Position numbers and translations under genes: made by a program | Shown: positions 15,789 to 23,892 of the stretch, in pieces | Layout: each line of letters starts with the position of its first letter | Position numbering within the stretch: the first letter of the stretch is position 1 | The notes under the pieces: generated by a model | Database searches by the model: none | What the model was told of the DNA's origin: nothing | Seen by the model: only the letters and a program-made list of their open reading frames with translations | NCBI GenBank assembly: GCA_903825465.1 | Contig: CAIKAR010000017.1 | Location: 62,001-126,000 of the forward strand | DNA from: an uncultured Hyphomicrobiales bacterium | GTDB taxonomy: Bacteria > Pseudomonadota > Alphaproteobacteria > Rhizobiales > Beijerinckiaceae | DNA length: 64,000 nt | Direction: 5' to 3'

Positions 15789-16637
15789 CTAAAGCGGCGC
15801 GTCCGGATTGATCATCGTGCGCCACATGTGCGCGACCGGCGAATTGTCGTAGCCAAGGCCTTCCTTCGGCTGCTTGAAATGCCGCCCGACGATCTCGCGG
15901 AACTCGTCGATGTCGATCTTGATGTCGGGATTGAACGTGTAGAGGTCGTTCATCGTGACGAGGCGCGCCTCCATGTACCACTTGTGGTTGCGCGTGTAGT
16001 CGTAGGCCGCCTGTATGTAGGGCGGCGGCACATAATCGAAGCCGAAGGCCTCGTAGTAGCGCACGGGATATTCGTAGCCGGTCGCGGGATCGGCGAAGAA
16101 GCGAAGGGCTTGATGCTGGCGCACGGCGAAGGTCACTTTTTCCGAAACATAGGGCTCGATGAGCTGCGCGCCCCAATAGCCGTGGTCCGACTTCATCAGG
16201 TACCCGCCCATGTCGTGCAGCAGGCAGGCGAGCACGGTTTCCTCGGCCGCGCCGCGGCGATTCGCCAGCGCGGCGCTTTGCAGCAGGTGCGCGGAGGGCG
16301 CGAAACGCGCGTCGAAGAAGTCGAGCAACGTCGGCGCCTCGGGCATTTTCTTCAGGCGCTTCACCTTCCCTTCGGGAAGCGGGGGATCGACCGCCTCTCG
16401 ATAGCTCGAATTCCGGAACAGCGAACCCACGCCGCGCCGGTAACCGCGCTGGTCGACGCGCGCGTCGAGTTCAGCGACCGTCGGCCACTCGTGAGTCTCG
16501 CGCAACGTTTCGGAAGCCGCGTCAAGTTTCGAAATATCGAAATCTTCGAGCGCGTCGGCGCGCTGCTCGTGGCTCATCGCGGCGACCTTCGCCTTGCCTC
16601 CCAGGGCCCGCATCAGTTCTCTGGCTGTCTCGGTCAT
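15789..16637 (-). CDS. HD-domain protein, possible HD-fold oxygenase
   Basis: A 282-residue soluble protein with an HD motif C-L-L-H-D-M-G-G-Y, a preceding His in S-A-H-L-L-Q-S-A, and following D-H-G-Y-W-G-A and V-R-Q-H-Q segments. This order of His/Asp ligands resembles the two-metal HD proteins that include PhnZ and myo-inositol oxygenase, which are oxygenases rather than phosphohydrolases; that is an inference from layout. The frame runs to 16673, but M-T-E-T-A-R-E at 16637 is the likelier start. It is the first gene of the UbiD operon and is divergent from the amidohydrolase at 16789, with the promoters in the 151 bases between. Confidence 0.7.
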   Translation of the reverse strand: MTETARELMRALGGKAKVAAMSHEQRADALEDFDISKLDAASETLRETHEWPTVAELDARVDQRGYRRGVGSLFRNSSYREAVDPPLPEGKVKRLKKMPEAPTLLDFFDARFAPSAHLLQSAALANRRGAAEETVLACLLHDMGGYLMKSDHGYWGAQLIEPYVSEKVTFAVRQHQALRFFADPATGYEYPVRYYEAFGFDYVPPPYIQAAYDYTRNHKWYMEARLVTMNDLYTFNPDIKIDIDEFREIVGRHFKQPKEGLGYDNSPVAHMWRTMINPDAPL

Positions 16638-16788
16638 GGCGTTCCCGCTTGTTCCGCGCTTCGTTGGCGCCACTATCGCACATTGGCGCCGCGCCGTCAG
16701 CCCGTCCTTCGCGCCATATTCCCGACGCGGGCTTGCGCCGCCCTTCGCTAATCACATAAATGTCGAGTCGCCAATTCGCGAGGTTTTC

Positions 16789-17652
16789 ATGCGCGGTCGA
16801 ATCATCGATATTCATCCCCATGTGATTTCCCGCGACGAGGTTCGCTATCCCCGCGCGCCGCTCGGAGGCGTTCTTTCCGACTGGGCGCGCGATCGGCCGG
16901 TGTCGCCCGACGAAATGGTCGCCGCGATGGACGCCGCCGGCGTTGCGAGCGCGGCTCTCGTTCACGCGTCGACCTGCTACGGCTATGACAATTCGCTTGT
17001 GGTGGACGCGATGCGCGCGCACCCTGGCCGCTTCGCCGGCGTATTTTCGGTGGATGTCCTGAAAGACGACGCGCCGGCGCGGATGCGCGAATGGGTCGCG
17101 AGGGGCTTGACGTGCATGCGCCTGTTCACCACCGGCAGCACCATGCCGGAGCAGGCCGGCTGGCTCGACGACGCGCGTTCGTTTCCCGCGTGGGAATGCG
17201 CTCGCGAACTGAATGTTCCGGTTTGCGTGCAAATGCATTTGCAAGCGGCGCCGCAATTGCGGATTTTGCTGGACCGGTTTCCCGGCGTGCGCGTGATCCT
17301 CGATCATCTGGGCTCGCCGGCCGCGAGCGACGGACCGCCTTACGTCAAGGCTCAACCGCTTTTCGATCTCGCTCGATATCCCAATCTGTTTTTAAAGCTG
17401 ACGATCCGCAACATTCGAATGATCGCCGAGGGTGGCGGCCCGTTCGAACCCTATTTCCGCAAGGTGGTGGACGTGTTTGGCGCGCCCAGGATCGCGTGGG
17501 GATCGAATTTTCCGACGTCGGACGCCTCGCTGTCGCGCATCGTGGATGAAAGCCTCGCGGCGACGGCGTTTCTTTCCCTGGTCGAACGCGAGTGGCTTTT
17601 TCGCCGAACGGCGGAACAACTATACCCATCCCTCGCGGGCTCGGCGCCGTGA
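16789..17652 (+). CDS. Amidohydrolase family protein (PDC-hydrolase-like)
   Basis: TIM-barrel hydrolase of 287 residues. I-D-I-H-P-H near the N-terminus is the metal H-x-H; L-D-H-L-G-S holds a middle His and G-S-N-F-P-T-S-D the last barrel loop. The layout matches amidohydrolase-2 proteins related to 2-pyrone-4,6-dicarboxylate lactonase. The frame extends upstream to 16594, but GAGG lies nine bases before the ATG at 16789 and the HxH begins there. It is a clear paralogue of the gene at 20831 (shared G-L/M-T-x-M-R-x-F-T-T-G-S-T-M-P and G-P-P-Y-x-K-A). It overlaps the following Bug gene by a GTGA, so both are translated together. Confidence 0.85.
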   Translation: MRGRIIDIHPHVISRDEVRYPRAPLGGVLSDWARDRPVSPDEMVAAMDAAGVASAALVHASTCYGYDNSLVVDAMRAHPGRFAGVFSVDVLKDDAPARMREWVARGLTCMRLFTTGSTMPEQAGWLDDARSFPAWECARELNVPVCVQMHLQAAPQLRILLDRFPGVRVILDHLGSPAASDGPPYVKAQPLFDLARYPNLFLKLTIRNIRMIAEGGGPFEPYFRKVVDVFGAPRIAWGSNFPTSDASLSRIVDESLAATAFLSLVEREWLFRRTAEQLYPSLAGSAP

Positions 17653-18647
17653 GCCCGGCTGGAAAGGCGTGGCGCGTTAGGACGCCCTTGTTTCGCGCCG
17701 CTGTGGCGCTCGCGGCTTGCCTCGCGGGGGCGCAATTCGTCGCGGCGCAAACAAACGGCGCCACCGCCCACATCGTGGTGCCGTTCGCGCCCGGCGGCGG
17801 GCAGGACGTGCTGGCGCGGGTGGTCGCGCCCGACCTCGCCGCGGCGCTGGGCGAGACGATTGTCGTGGATAACAGAGGGGGCGCCGGCGGCGCGGTCGGC
17901 ACAGCCTTCGTGGCGCGCTCCAAACCCGATGGAACGACCTTGTTGATGGCGGCGGCCAGCCATCTGATCAACTCGGCCCTCGATCCAAAACTGCCCTACG
18001 ACCCCATCGGCGACTTCACAGCCGTCGCTCATGTTGGAGCGGGCGCAATGCTCGTTCTGGTCAACGCGGCGTTGCCGGTTAAAAACGTCGCGGAATTGAT
18101 CGCCTACGCCAAGGCGAATCCGCACCGCCTCAACTACGCCTCGGCGGGCGTGGGCAGCGCGACGCATCTCGCCATGGCCTATTTCGCCAGCACGGCGGGA
18201 ATCGACATAGTCCACGTGCCTTACAAAAGCACGGCGGAGGCGCTCACCCATCTGCTGTCGGGCGAGGCGCAGGCGCTGATCGTTCCGACGCTGGGCTCGC
18301 AAGCCTATGTCGCAAATGCGGGCGTCCGGATTCTCGCGATCACCGACCACAACCGGTTGGCGTCGCTGAAGGACATCCCAACTGTGCGCGAAAGCGGGCT
18401 GCCGGCCTATGAATTCATTTCGTGGTTCGGGCTTTTGGGGCCGTCGCGCATGCCGCCGGACGTTGTGGCGAAAATCAACGACGGGCTCGGCAAGGCGATG
18501 GCCAACCCGGCCGTCGCCGCGGCTATCGAGCAACAGGGAATCGCGCCGAAGCCTCTGTCGCCGGCGGAATTCGCGCGCGTGCTCGACGAGGACTTCGCGC
18601 TGATCAAGTCGATTGTGCGCGGGGCGGGAATCACGGCGGAGCAGTGA
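17649..18647 (+). CDS. Bug family tripartite tricarboxylate transporter binding protein
   Basis: Periplasmic receptor of about 332 residues. The signal peptide ends Q-F-V-A-A-Q; then H-I-V-V-P-F-A-P-G-G-G-Q-D-V-L-A-R-V, V-V-D-N-R-G-G-A-G-G and L-P-Y-D-P-I-G-D-F show the Bug fold. No ATG suits; the GTG at 17649 overlapping the amidohydrolase stop (GTGA) puts the start right before the signal peptide and is preferred to an ATG at 17592 lying inside the upstream gene. First of three consecutive Bug genes. Confidence 0.88.
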   Translation: MSPAGKAWRVRTPLFRAAVALAACLAGAQFVAAQTNGATAHIVVPFAPGGGQDVLARVVAPDLAAALGETIVVDNRGGAGGAVGTAFVARSKPDGTTLLMAAASHLINSALDPKLPYDPIGDFTAVAHVGAGAMLVLVNAALPVKNVAELIAYAKANPHRLNYASAGVGSATHLAMAYFASTAGIDIVHVPYKSTAEALTHLLSGEAQALIVPTLGSQAYVANAGVRILAITDHNRLASLKDIPTVRESGLPAYEFISWFGLLGPSRMPPDVVAKINDGLGKAMANPAVAAAIEQQGIAPKPLSPAEFARVLDEDFALIKSIVRGAGITAEQ

Positions 18648-18716
18648 GCGGCGCTTGCGTCCCGCCGGCGCGCGGGGCAATGTGCGCGCGCCTCGGGGGA
18701 GGCGCGGGGAGGCCCA

Positions 18717-19685
18717 ATGACCAAGCTCAAATCGTTCGCGCTGGCGGTCGCGCTCGCGGCGGCGGCTTTGCCCGCGGCGGCCCAGACCTTTCCCGACCAT
18801 CCCATCCGCATCATTGTGCCGCAGCCGCCGGGCGGCGGTTTTGACGCGGTGGCGCGTGTCATTGCCGATCCCCTGCAGAAAATTCTCGGACAACCCGTGG
18901 TGGTGGAGAACAGGGCCGGCGCCGGCACGCTCGTGGGCACCGAATACGCGGCGAAGGCGGCGCCCGACGGCTACACGCTGCTTCTTGGCGGCACGTCGAA
19001 CATGGCTTTGAATCTCGGCCTCTATCCGAAGCTCGCCTACGATCCGGTCAAGGATTTCACTCCCGTCGGCCTGGTCGTCAGCTGGCCCTTCATGCTGCTG
19101 ACGCGCAAGGATCTGCCTTACAAAACCGTCAATGACATCGTGGACGCCGCGAAGGCGAAGCCCGGCGCGCTGAACTTCGCTTCCGCCGGCGTCGGCTCGG
19201 GCCAGCACGTGGCGACGGCGGTTTTCGCCTATCTCGCGGGAATTGAACTGACCCACGTTCCCTACGCTGGCGCGCAAGCGGCTTACACCGATTTGCTCGG
19301 CGGCCGCGTCGATCTGTTTTCGGACAACGCGCAAACCGCCTTGCCGCAAGTGAAGGGCGATACGGTGCGCCCCATCGCGGTGACGACGCGCAAGCGCTAC
19401 GCGGCCATGCCGGATCTGCCGACAATCGCAGAGAGCGGGCTGTCGGACATCGACATGGAAACATGGTTCGGGCTTTTCGCTCCCTCCGGCACGCCCGCGC
19501 CCGTGCTGGCGAAGCTCGCCGCGGCTGTGGAACAGGCCCGAACCAATCCCGCGACCGTCGAAATTCTCAATAAATCCGGCGGCGATATGAAGACCATCGG
19601 CAACGACGAGGCAAAGGCGTTCGTCACGGCCGAGGCCGAACGCTGGTCGAAGCTGCTGCGCGACGCGGGCATCAGAGCCGAGTAG
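18717..19685 (+). CDS. Bug family tripartite tricarboxylate transporter binding protein
   Basis: Carboxylate receptor of 322 residues with signal peptide ending P-A-A-A-Q. Bug signatures are P-I-R-I-I-V-P-Q-P-P-G-G-G-F-D, V-V-V-E-N-R-A-G-A-G-T and P-D-G-Y-T-L. GGGGAGGC lies just before the ATG. It shares the phrase D-P-x-Q-K-I-L-G-Q-P-V with the next Bug protein at 19825, which points to a local duplication. Spacing of 69 bases from the previous gene keeps it within one transcription unit. Confidence 0.9.
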   Translation: MTKLKSFALAVALAAAALPAAAQTFPDHPIRIIVPQPPGGGFDAVARVIADPLQKILGQPVVVENRAGAGTLVGTEYAAKAAPDGYTLLLGGTSNMALNLGLYPKLAYDPVKDFTPVGLVVSWPFMLLTRKDLPYKTVNDIVDAAKAKPGALNFASAGVGSGQHVATAVFAYLAGIELTHVPYAGAQAAYTDLLGGRVDLFSDNAQTALPQVKGDTVRPIAVTTRKRYAAMPDLPTIAESGLSDIDMETWFGLFAPSGTPAPVLAKLAAAVEQARTNPATVEILNKSGGDMKTIGNDEAKAFVTAEAERWSKLLRDAGIRAE

Positions 19686-19824
19686 CCGCGGCAATCACTA
19701 TTAGTTGCGCTGGTTTCCCACTCAAGAGGGAAGCCGCGATTTCGCCAGCGTCGTTTTTGTTCTAGAGTCGCCATGCGACGATGGGCGACCGACAACCCTC
19801 GCCCCGGGGAGGCATGCGAACGCC

Positions 19825-20796
19825 ATGAGGGCACTTGGATTTCTAACGGCGGCGGGCATCGCCGTGGCGGCGCTTCCTTCGTCGGCGCAAACGTGGCCCT
19901 CGCGGCCGATCTCAATGGTTGTGCCCCTGCCGCCCGGCGGCGCCGTGGACGTGCTGGCGCGCGTGCTCGCCGATCCCATGCAAAAAATCCTGGGACAGCC
20001 GGTGCTCGTGGAAAACGTCGCGGGCGCCGGCTCCAGCATTGGCGTTGACCGCGTCGCGCGCGCCGCGCCGGATGGCTACACGCTGGGTTTCGGCACATGG
20101 GCGAACTACGTCGTGGCGGGGGCCGTTTATCCCGTCAAATACGACGCGCTGCGCGACTTCGAGCCGGTGTCGCTGATCGCCGACGCCCCCTACTGGATCG
20201 TCGCGCGCCCGAGCTTTCCAGGCAAGGACATGGCGGAAATGACCGCCTGGATTAAGGCCAATCCCGGCAAAGCGACCGAGGGCACGGTTGGCGAGGGCAG
20301 CGGCGCGCACATTTGCGGCGTGTACCTGAAGACCAACGGCCACATCGATTTCCAGATGGTGCCGTATCGCGGCGGCGCTCCCGCGCTGCAGGATTTGATG
20401 GCGGGGCAGATCGACTTCATGTGCGACCTTGGCGCCAACACGCTGCCAAGCGTGCGCGGCGGACAGATCAAGGCTTACGCGGTGATGGCCAAGGAGCGTT
20501 GGTTCGCCGCGCCGGAGGTTCCGACCATCGAGGAAATGGGCATGCCGGGCCTCTATCTTTCCGCGTGGTCGGGCCTGTGGGCCCCGAAGGGGACGCCAAA
20601 AGACGTGGTCGCCAAGCTCGCCGCGGCGACGCGCGCGGCGCTCGCCGACCCCGCCGTTCAGGCGCGCATGAAGCAACTGGGGCAGGCGCCGTTCCCCGTC
20701 GCGCAACAGACGCCGGAAGCGCTCGCCGCCTTCCACAAGGCCGAGGTCGAGAAATGGTTTCCAATCATCAAGGCGGCGGGTATCAAGGTCGAATAG
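19825..20796 (+). CDS. Bug family tripartite tricarboxylate transporter binding protein
   Basis: Carboxylate receptor of 323 residues. Signal peptide ends P-S-S-A-Q, followed by W-P-S-R-P-I-S-M-V-V-P-L-P-P-G-G-A-V-D-V-L and V-L-V-E-N-V-A-G-A-G-S. The frame is open to 19705, but the signal peptide sets the start at the ATG 19825, with GGGGAGG further upstream. Third Bug gene in a row; 139 bases of leader before it are free of genes and could hold a separate promoter. The next gene, an amidohydrolase, follows after 34 bases. Confidence 0.9.
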   Translation: MRALGFLTAAGIAVAALPSSAQTWPSRPISMVVPLPPGGAVDVLARVLADPMQKILGQPVLVENVAGAGSSIGVDRVARAAPDGYTLGFGTWANYVVAGAVYPVKYDALRDFEPVSLIADAPYWIVARPSFPGKDMAEMTAWIKANPGKATEGTVGEGSGAHICGVYLKTNGHIDFQMVPYRGGAPALQDLMAGQIDFMCDLGANTLPSVRGGQIKAYAVMAKERWFAAPEVPTIEEMGMPGLYLSAWSGLWAPKGTPKDVVAKLAAATRAALADPAVQARMKQLGQAPFPVAQQTPEALAAFHKAEVEKWFPIIKAAGIKVE

Positions 20797-20830
20797 CGCC
20801 CGACTTGGGTCGCCACGGAGTTTCAAACGC

Positions 20831-21688
20831 ATGCCGCTCACGCAAATGAAGGTCGTAGACACCCATTGCCACGTTATCTCGTCCGATGCCGTCCGCTATC
20901 CGCTCGCGCCCATCGGCGGCGTTCAATCGGAATGGTCGTCGCGACCAACGACGCCGGACATGCTGATCGCGGCGATGGACGAGGCGGGCGTCGCCAAGGC
21001 CGCGGTTGTGCAGGCCTCCACCGCCTATGGGCACGATAGTTCCTATCTCGCAGATTCGATCGCCCGGTTTCCGGAACGCTTCACGGGCGTGTTCTCGCTT
21101 GATCCGCTCGAATCCGACGCGCTGGCGCAGATGGACCGATGGATGGGCCGCGGCATGACAGGCATGCGGGTTTTCACGACCGGCAGCACGATGCCGGGGC
21201 AGCAAACATGGCTCGACGACGAGCGCGCGTACCCGGTGTGGGAAAAAGCCGGCAAGACGAAGCTTCCCATCGCCGTGCAGATGACGGCGGAGGGAATTCC
21301 GCTGCTGTTGAAAATCGTCGCCCGGTTTCCCGAGACGAACTTTCTGCTCGACCATCTCGCGCGCCCGGTGATCACCGATGGACCTCCCTACGCCAAGGCG
21401 GCGAGCCTGTTCGAACTGGCGAAGCATCCGAGCATCTATTTGAAACTGACGAGCCGGACTGTCGAGCACGCGCAGAGCGGCAAGGCGACGCCCGAGACCT
21501 TCATGCCGAAGCTGGTCGCCGCGTTCGGCGCCCAAAGGATCATGTGGGGCTCGAATTTTCCGGCGCACGCGGCGACGTTGCCGCATATTCTCGAAGACAC
21601 GCTGCGCGTGTTGCGGCCGCTCGACCCCGCCGATCAGGCGATGATTCTTTCCGGCGCCGCCGAGCGCCTCTACCCCACGTTGAGGTGA
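20831..21688 (+). CDS. Amidohydrolase family protein (PDC-hydrolase-like)
   Basis: Cytoplasmic TIM-barrel hydrolase of 285 residues, paralogue of the gene at 16789. The H-x-H metal site is V-D-T-H-C-H; L-D-H-L-A-R-P holds a middle His and W-G-S-N-F-P-A-H the last loop. Both copies have Asn in the W-G-S-N-F-P position where many relatives have Asp, so this is a feature of the subgroup and not a defect. Context between Bug receptors and a decarboxylase-like gene suggests hydrolysis of a lactone or ring-cleavage product of an aromatic acid. Confidence 0.85.
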   Translation: MPLTQMKVVDTHCHVISSDAVRYPLAPIGGVQSEWSSRPTTPDMLIAAMDEAGVAKAAVVQASTAYGHDSSYLADSIARFPERFTGVFSLDPLESDALAQMDRWMGRGMTGMRVFTTGSTMPGQQTWLDDERAYPVWEKAGKTKLPIAVQMTAEGIPLLLKIVARFPETNFLLDHLARPVITDGPPYAKAASLFELAKHPSIYLKLTSRTVEHAQSGKATPETFMPKLVAAFGAQRIMWGSNFPAHAATLPHILEDTLRVLRPLDPADQAMILSGAAERLYPTLR

Positions 21689-21693
21689 GCGCG

Positions 21694-22590
21694 ATGACGA
21701 CGACGGCCGAGGTTCCGACGCTGCGAACGGCGATCAAACATTATCCGACAACGGCGGCGCTGCTTGAAGGCAGGGTGTCGTCGCCGAAAGTGAAGTTCGA
21801 TTTCGTCGAGGTCGAGCCCATCCACAACGCCTTCGCGCCCATGGCGCAACGGCAGGTGTTCGACGTCTGCGAAATGGCGGTGTTCACGTATTTGCAGGCG
21901 CGCGTGTTCGACAAGCCGCTCGTGTTGCTGCCAGCCGTTCTCGCGGCGCGCCATCAGCACGTCTGCATCGTTTACAACAAGGAGTTTCACAAGACGCTGA
22001 CGCCCGCGGAGCTGCCCGGCAAAAAGGTGGGCGTGCGCGCTTACACACAGACGACGGGCGCGTGGGTGCGCAACATTCTTTCGCGCGAACATCGCGTGAA
22101 GCTCGACACGGTGGATTGGGTCATCACCGAGGGCGCTCATCTCGCGGAGTACAAGGAGCCCCCGTACGTGCGCCGCGCGGAAAAGGGCAAGAAACTGATC
22201 GACATGCTGATGTCGGGCGAGGTCGACGCGGCCATTCTCGGCAACGATTTGCCCGACGATCCCCGTCTCGCGCCGGTGATTCCCAACGCGAGGGAAGCGG
22301 GGCCGGCCTGGCACGCGGCTACCGGCCTCGTGCCGATCAACCACATGATTGTCGTGACGCGCGCGCTGGCGGACGAGCGTCCGGACATTGTCCGCGCCGT
22401 CTACGAGCTTCTTCGCGAATCCAAAACGGCGGCGGGACCGTCCAAGGGGCCCGATTTGCGGCCCATCGGCATCGAGGCGATCCGGCCGTCGCTTGAACTC
22501 GTGATCGAGCTCGCAGCGGAACAGCAAATCATCCCGAAACGGTTCACGGTCGACGAATTGTTCGCCCCGTGGCAGGCGGTGGCGAAATGA
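21694..22590 (+). CDS. 4,5-dihydroxyphthalate decarboxylase-like protein (PBP2 fold)
   Basis: A 298-residue protein without signal peptide. The motifs V-K-F-D-F-V-E-V-E-P, F-D-V-C-E-M-A-V-F-T-Y and the W-V-R-N-I-L-S-R-E-H segment are those of the Pht5-type group, which has the fold of a periplasmic binding protein but stays in the cytoplasm. GAGG precedes the ATG at 21694; a GTG at 21685 overlapping the previous stop is the alternative. It lies between an amidohydrolase and a Bug gene. The family also contains members of unproven activity, so decarboxylation of dihydroxyphthalate is a tentative reading; phthalate dioxygenase genes are not seen. Confidence 0.78.
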   Translation: MTTTAEVPTLRTAIKHYPTTAALLEGRVSSPKVKFDFVEVEPIHNAFAPMAQRQVFDVCEMAVFTYLQARVFDKPLVLLPAVLAARHQHVCIVYNKEFHKTLTPAELPGKKVGVRAYTQTTGAWVRNILSREHRVKLDTVDWVITEGAHLAEYKEPPYVRRAEKGKKLIDMLMSGEVDAAILGNDLPDDPRLAPVIPNAREAGPAWHAATGLVPINHMIVVTRALADERPDIVRAVYELLRESKTAAGPSKGPDLRPIGIEAIRPSLELVIELAAEQQIIPKRFTVDELFAPWQAVAK

Positions 22591-23594
22591 GCGGTTTTCT
22601 TCGCTGCTTCGCGGCTGCCGCCGCCTTCATGAGCGCTTCGGCCGCGGAAGCGCAGGACTCTTTCTACGCCGACAAGATCGTGCATGTTCTGGTGGGTCAT
22701 CCGCCCGGCGGCTCCTACGATTTTTACGCGCGGCTGGCCGCCGACATGCTCAAGGCGAGCCTGCCCGGCGTGAAGTCCGTGATCGTCGAAAACAAGCCCG
22801 GCGGCGGCGGCCTTGTCGCCATGGGATGGTTTTACACGCAGGCGCCGCGCGACGGGACGTGGGTGGCGGTGCTGCCCGAGACGGTCGGCAACACGCAGTT
22901 GATGGAGCCCGACGTCGGCAAGTGGGATGTGCGAAACATCAACTACATCGGCTCCTTCGCCACGGCCAATTCGGCGTTCGTGCGTCGAAAGGATTCGCCG
23001 TCCAAGACAGTCGACGACATGCGCGTGAAGGAAACCATCGCGGGTTGCACGGGCACGACGGCTCAAAGCTACCAATATCCCGCGCTGCTCAAGGCGGTCG
23101 GCGGCTTCAAATTCAAGATGATTTGCGGCTACCCCGGCGCCGCCGAATACACGGTCGCGCTTGAGCGCGGCGAAATCGACCTCGTCTCGTCGGCGTGGAA
23201 CTCGTGGCGAGTGACACACAAGGCGCTGATCGCCGCGGGCGACCTGGTGCCCGTGATTCAGGCGGGTCTCAAGCGCCACAAGGAGCTCGCCGATGTCCCG
23301 CTGATGCAGGAGGTGGTTGATGATCCCGGCGCGAAAAAGGTAATTGAATTCGCTTCCGCGGGATCGGCCATCGGGCGCGCGCTGCTTGCGCCGCCTGGCC
23401 TGCCCGCCGCGCGGATCGACTATTTGCGCTCCGTCTTCGACAAGATGACCGCCAATCCCGCGATGATCGACATGGCCAATCAGCGTGGTCTCGAACTCGA
23501 CCCCGCGCCGGGAAAAGTCGTGCAGGGCTATTCCGACGCCATCGCGCTCACGCCCGCCGACATCGTGAAAGAGGCCGTCGCGGCGTTCAGGTAA
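22587..23594 (+). CDS. Bug/TctC-like binding protein (divergent subclass)
   Basis: Periplasmic receptor of 335 residues with signal peptide ending A-A-E-A-Q. H-P-P-G-G-S-Y-D-F-Y-A-R-L, V-E-N-K-P-G-G-G-G-L and A-P-R-D-G-T place it with the protein at 2993-4024 rather than with the classical Bug proteins beside it. The start ATG overlaps the preceding stop (ATGA), so it is co-translated with the decarboxylase-like gene. It is the last gene of the plus-strand island; a short hairpin follows at 23623. Confidence 0.85.
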   Translation: MSGFLRCFAAAAAFMSASAAEAQDSFYADKIVHVLVGHPPGGSYDFYARLAADMLKASLPGVKSVIVENKPGGGGLVAMGWFYTQAPRDGTWVAVLPETVGNTQLMEPDVGKWDVRNINYIGSFATANSAFVRRKDSPSKTVDDMRVKETIAGCTGTTAQSYQYPALLKAVGGFKFKMICGYPGAAEYTVALERGEIDLVSSAWNSWRVTHKALIAAGDLVPVIQAGLKRHKELADVPLMQEVVDDPGAKKVIEFASAGSAIGRALLAPPGLPAARIDYLRSVFDKMTANPAMIDMANQRGLELDPAPGKVVQGYSDAIALTPADIVKEAVAAFR

Positions 23595-23622
23595 GCGGGG
23601 GCGCGTCACACTGTTTGGCGCG

Positions 23623-23640
23623 TCGCCGGAAAGCCGGCGA
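23623..23640 (+). terminator. Hairpin after the 16789-23594 gene run
   Basis: TCGCCGG and CCGGCGA form a perfect seven-base stem with an AAAG loop, 29 bases after the Bug stop, followed by TGTTTGAGG. The uridine run is poor, so termination is plausible but not certain. The rest of the 298-base gap to 23893 holds no credible gene; a TATAAG element near 23825 may serve the next gene. Confidence 0.4.
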
Positions 23641-23892
23641 TGTTTGAGGAATGCCGGATCGCGTTTCAGTCCGGGGTGATCGTGTCCAGTCGCCAGCTCG
23701 GTTCCCGCGGAGCGTAAACGGCGTGCCGTCGGGGCGGGCGACGCCGCGCGTCCCATTGCAAGAGTGGGAAGGCGTGGGCGAATTTCGCGCGGGCGGCGCG
23801 ATGGCGCGGCGGCCCCGAGTTGTTGTATAAGATAACGACCCGCGGGTTTCCGCCGCGTGGCGCCAATTCGAAACGACCCGAGGAATTCGAAT

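Noticed and set aside
16789-21688. Asn in place of Asp in the last loop of two amidohydrolases as an inactivating change
   Set aside because: Both paralogues share it in the motif W-G-S-N-F-P, so it marks the subgroup instead of decay.
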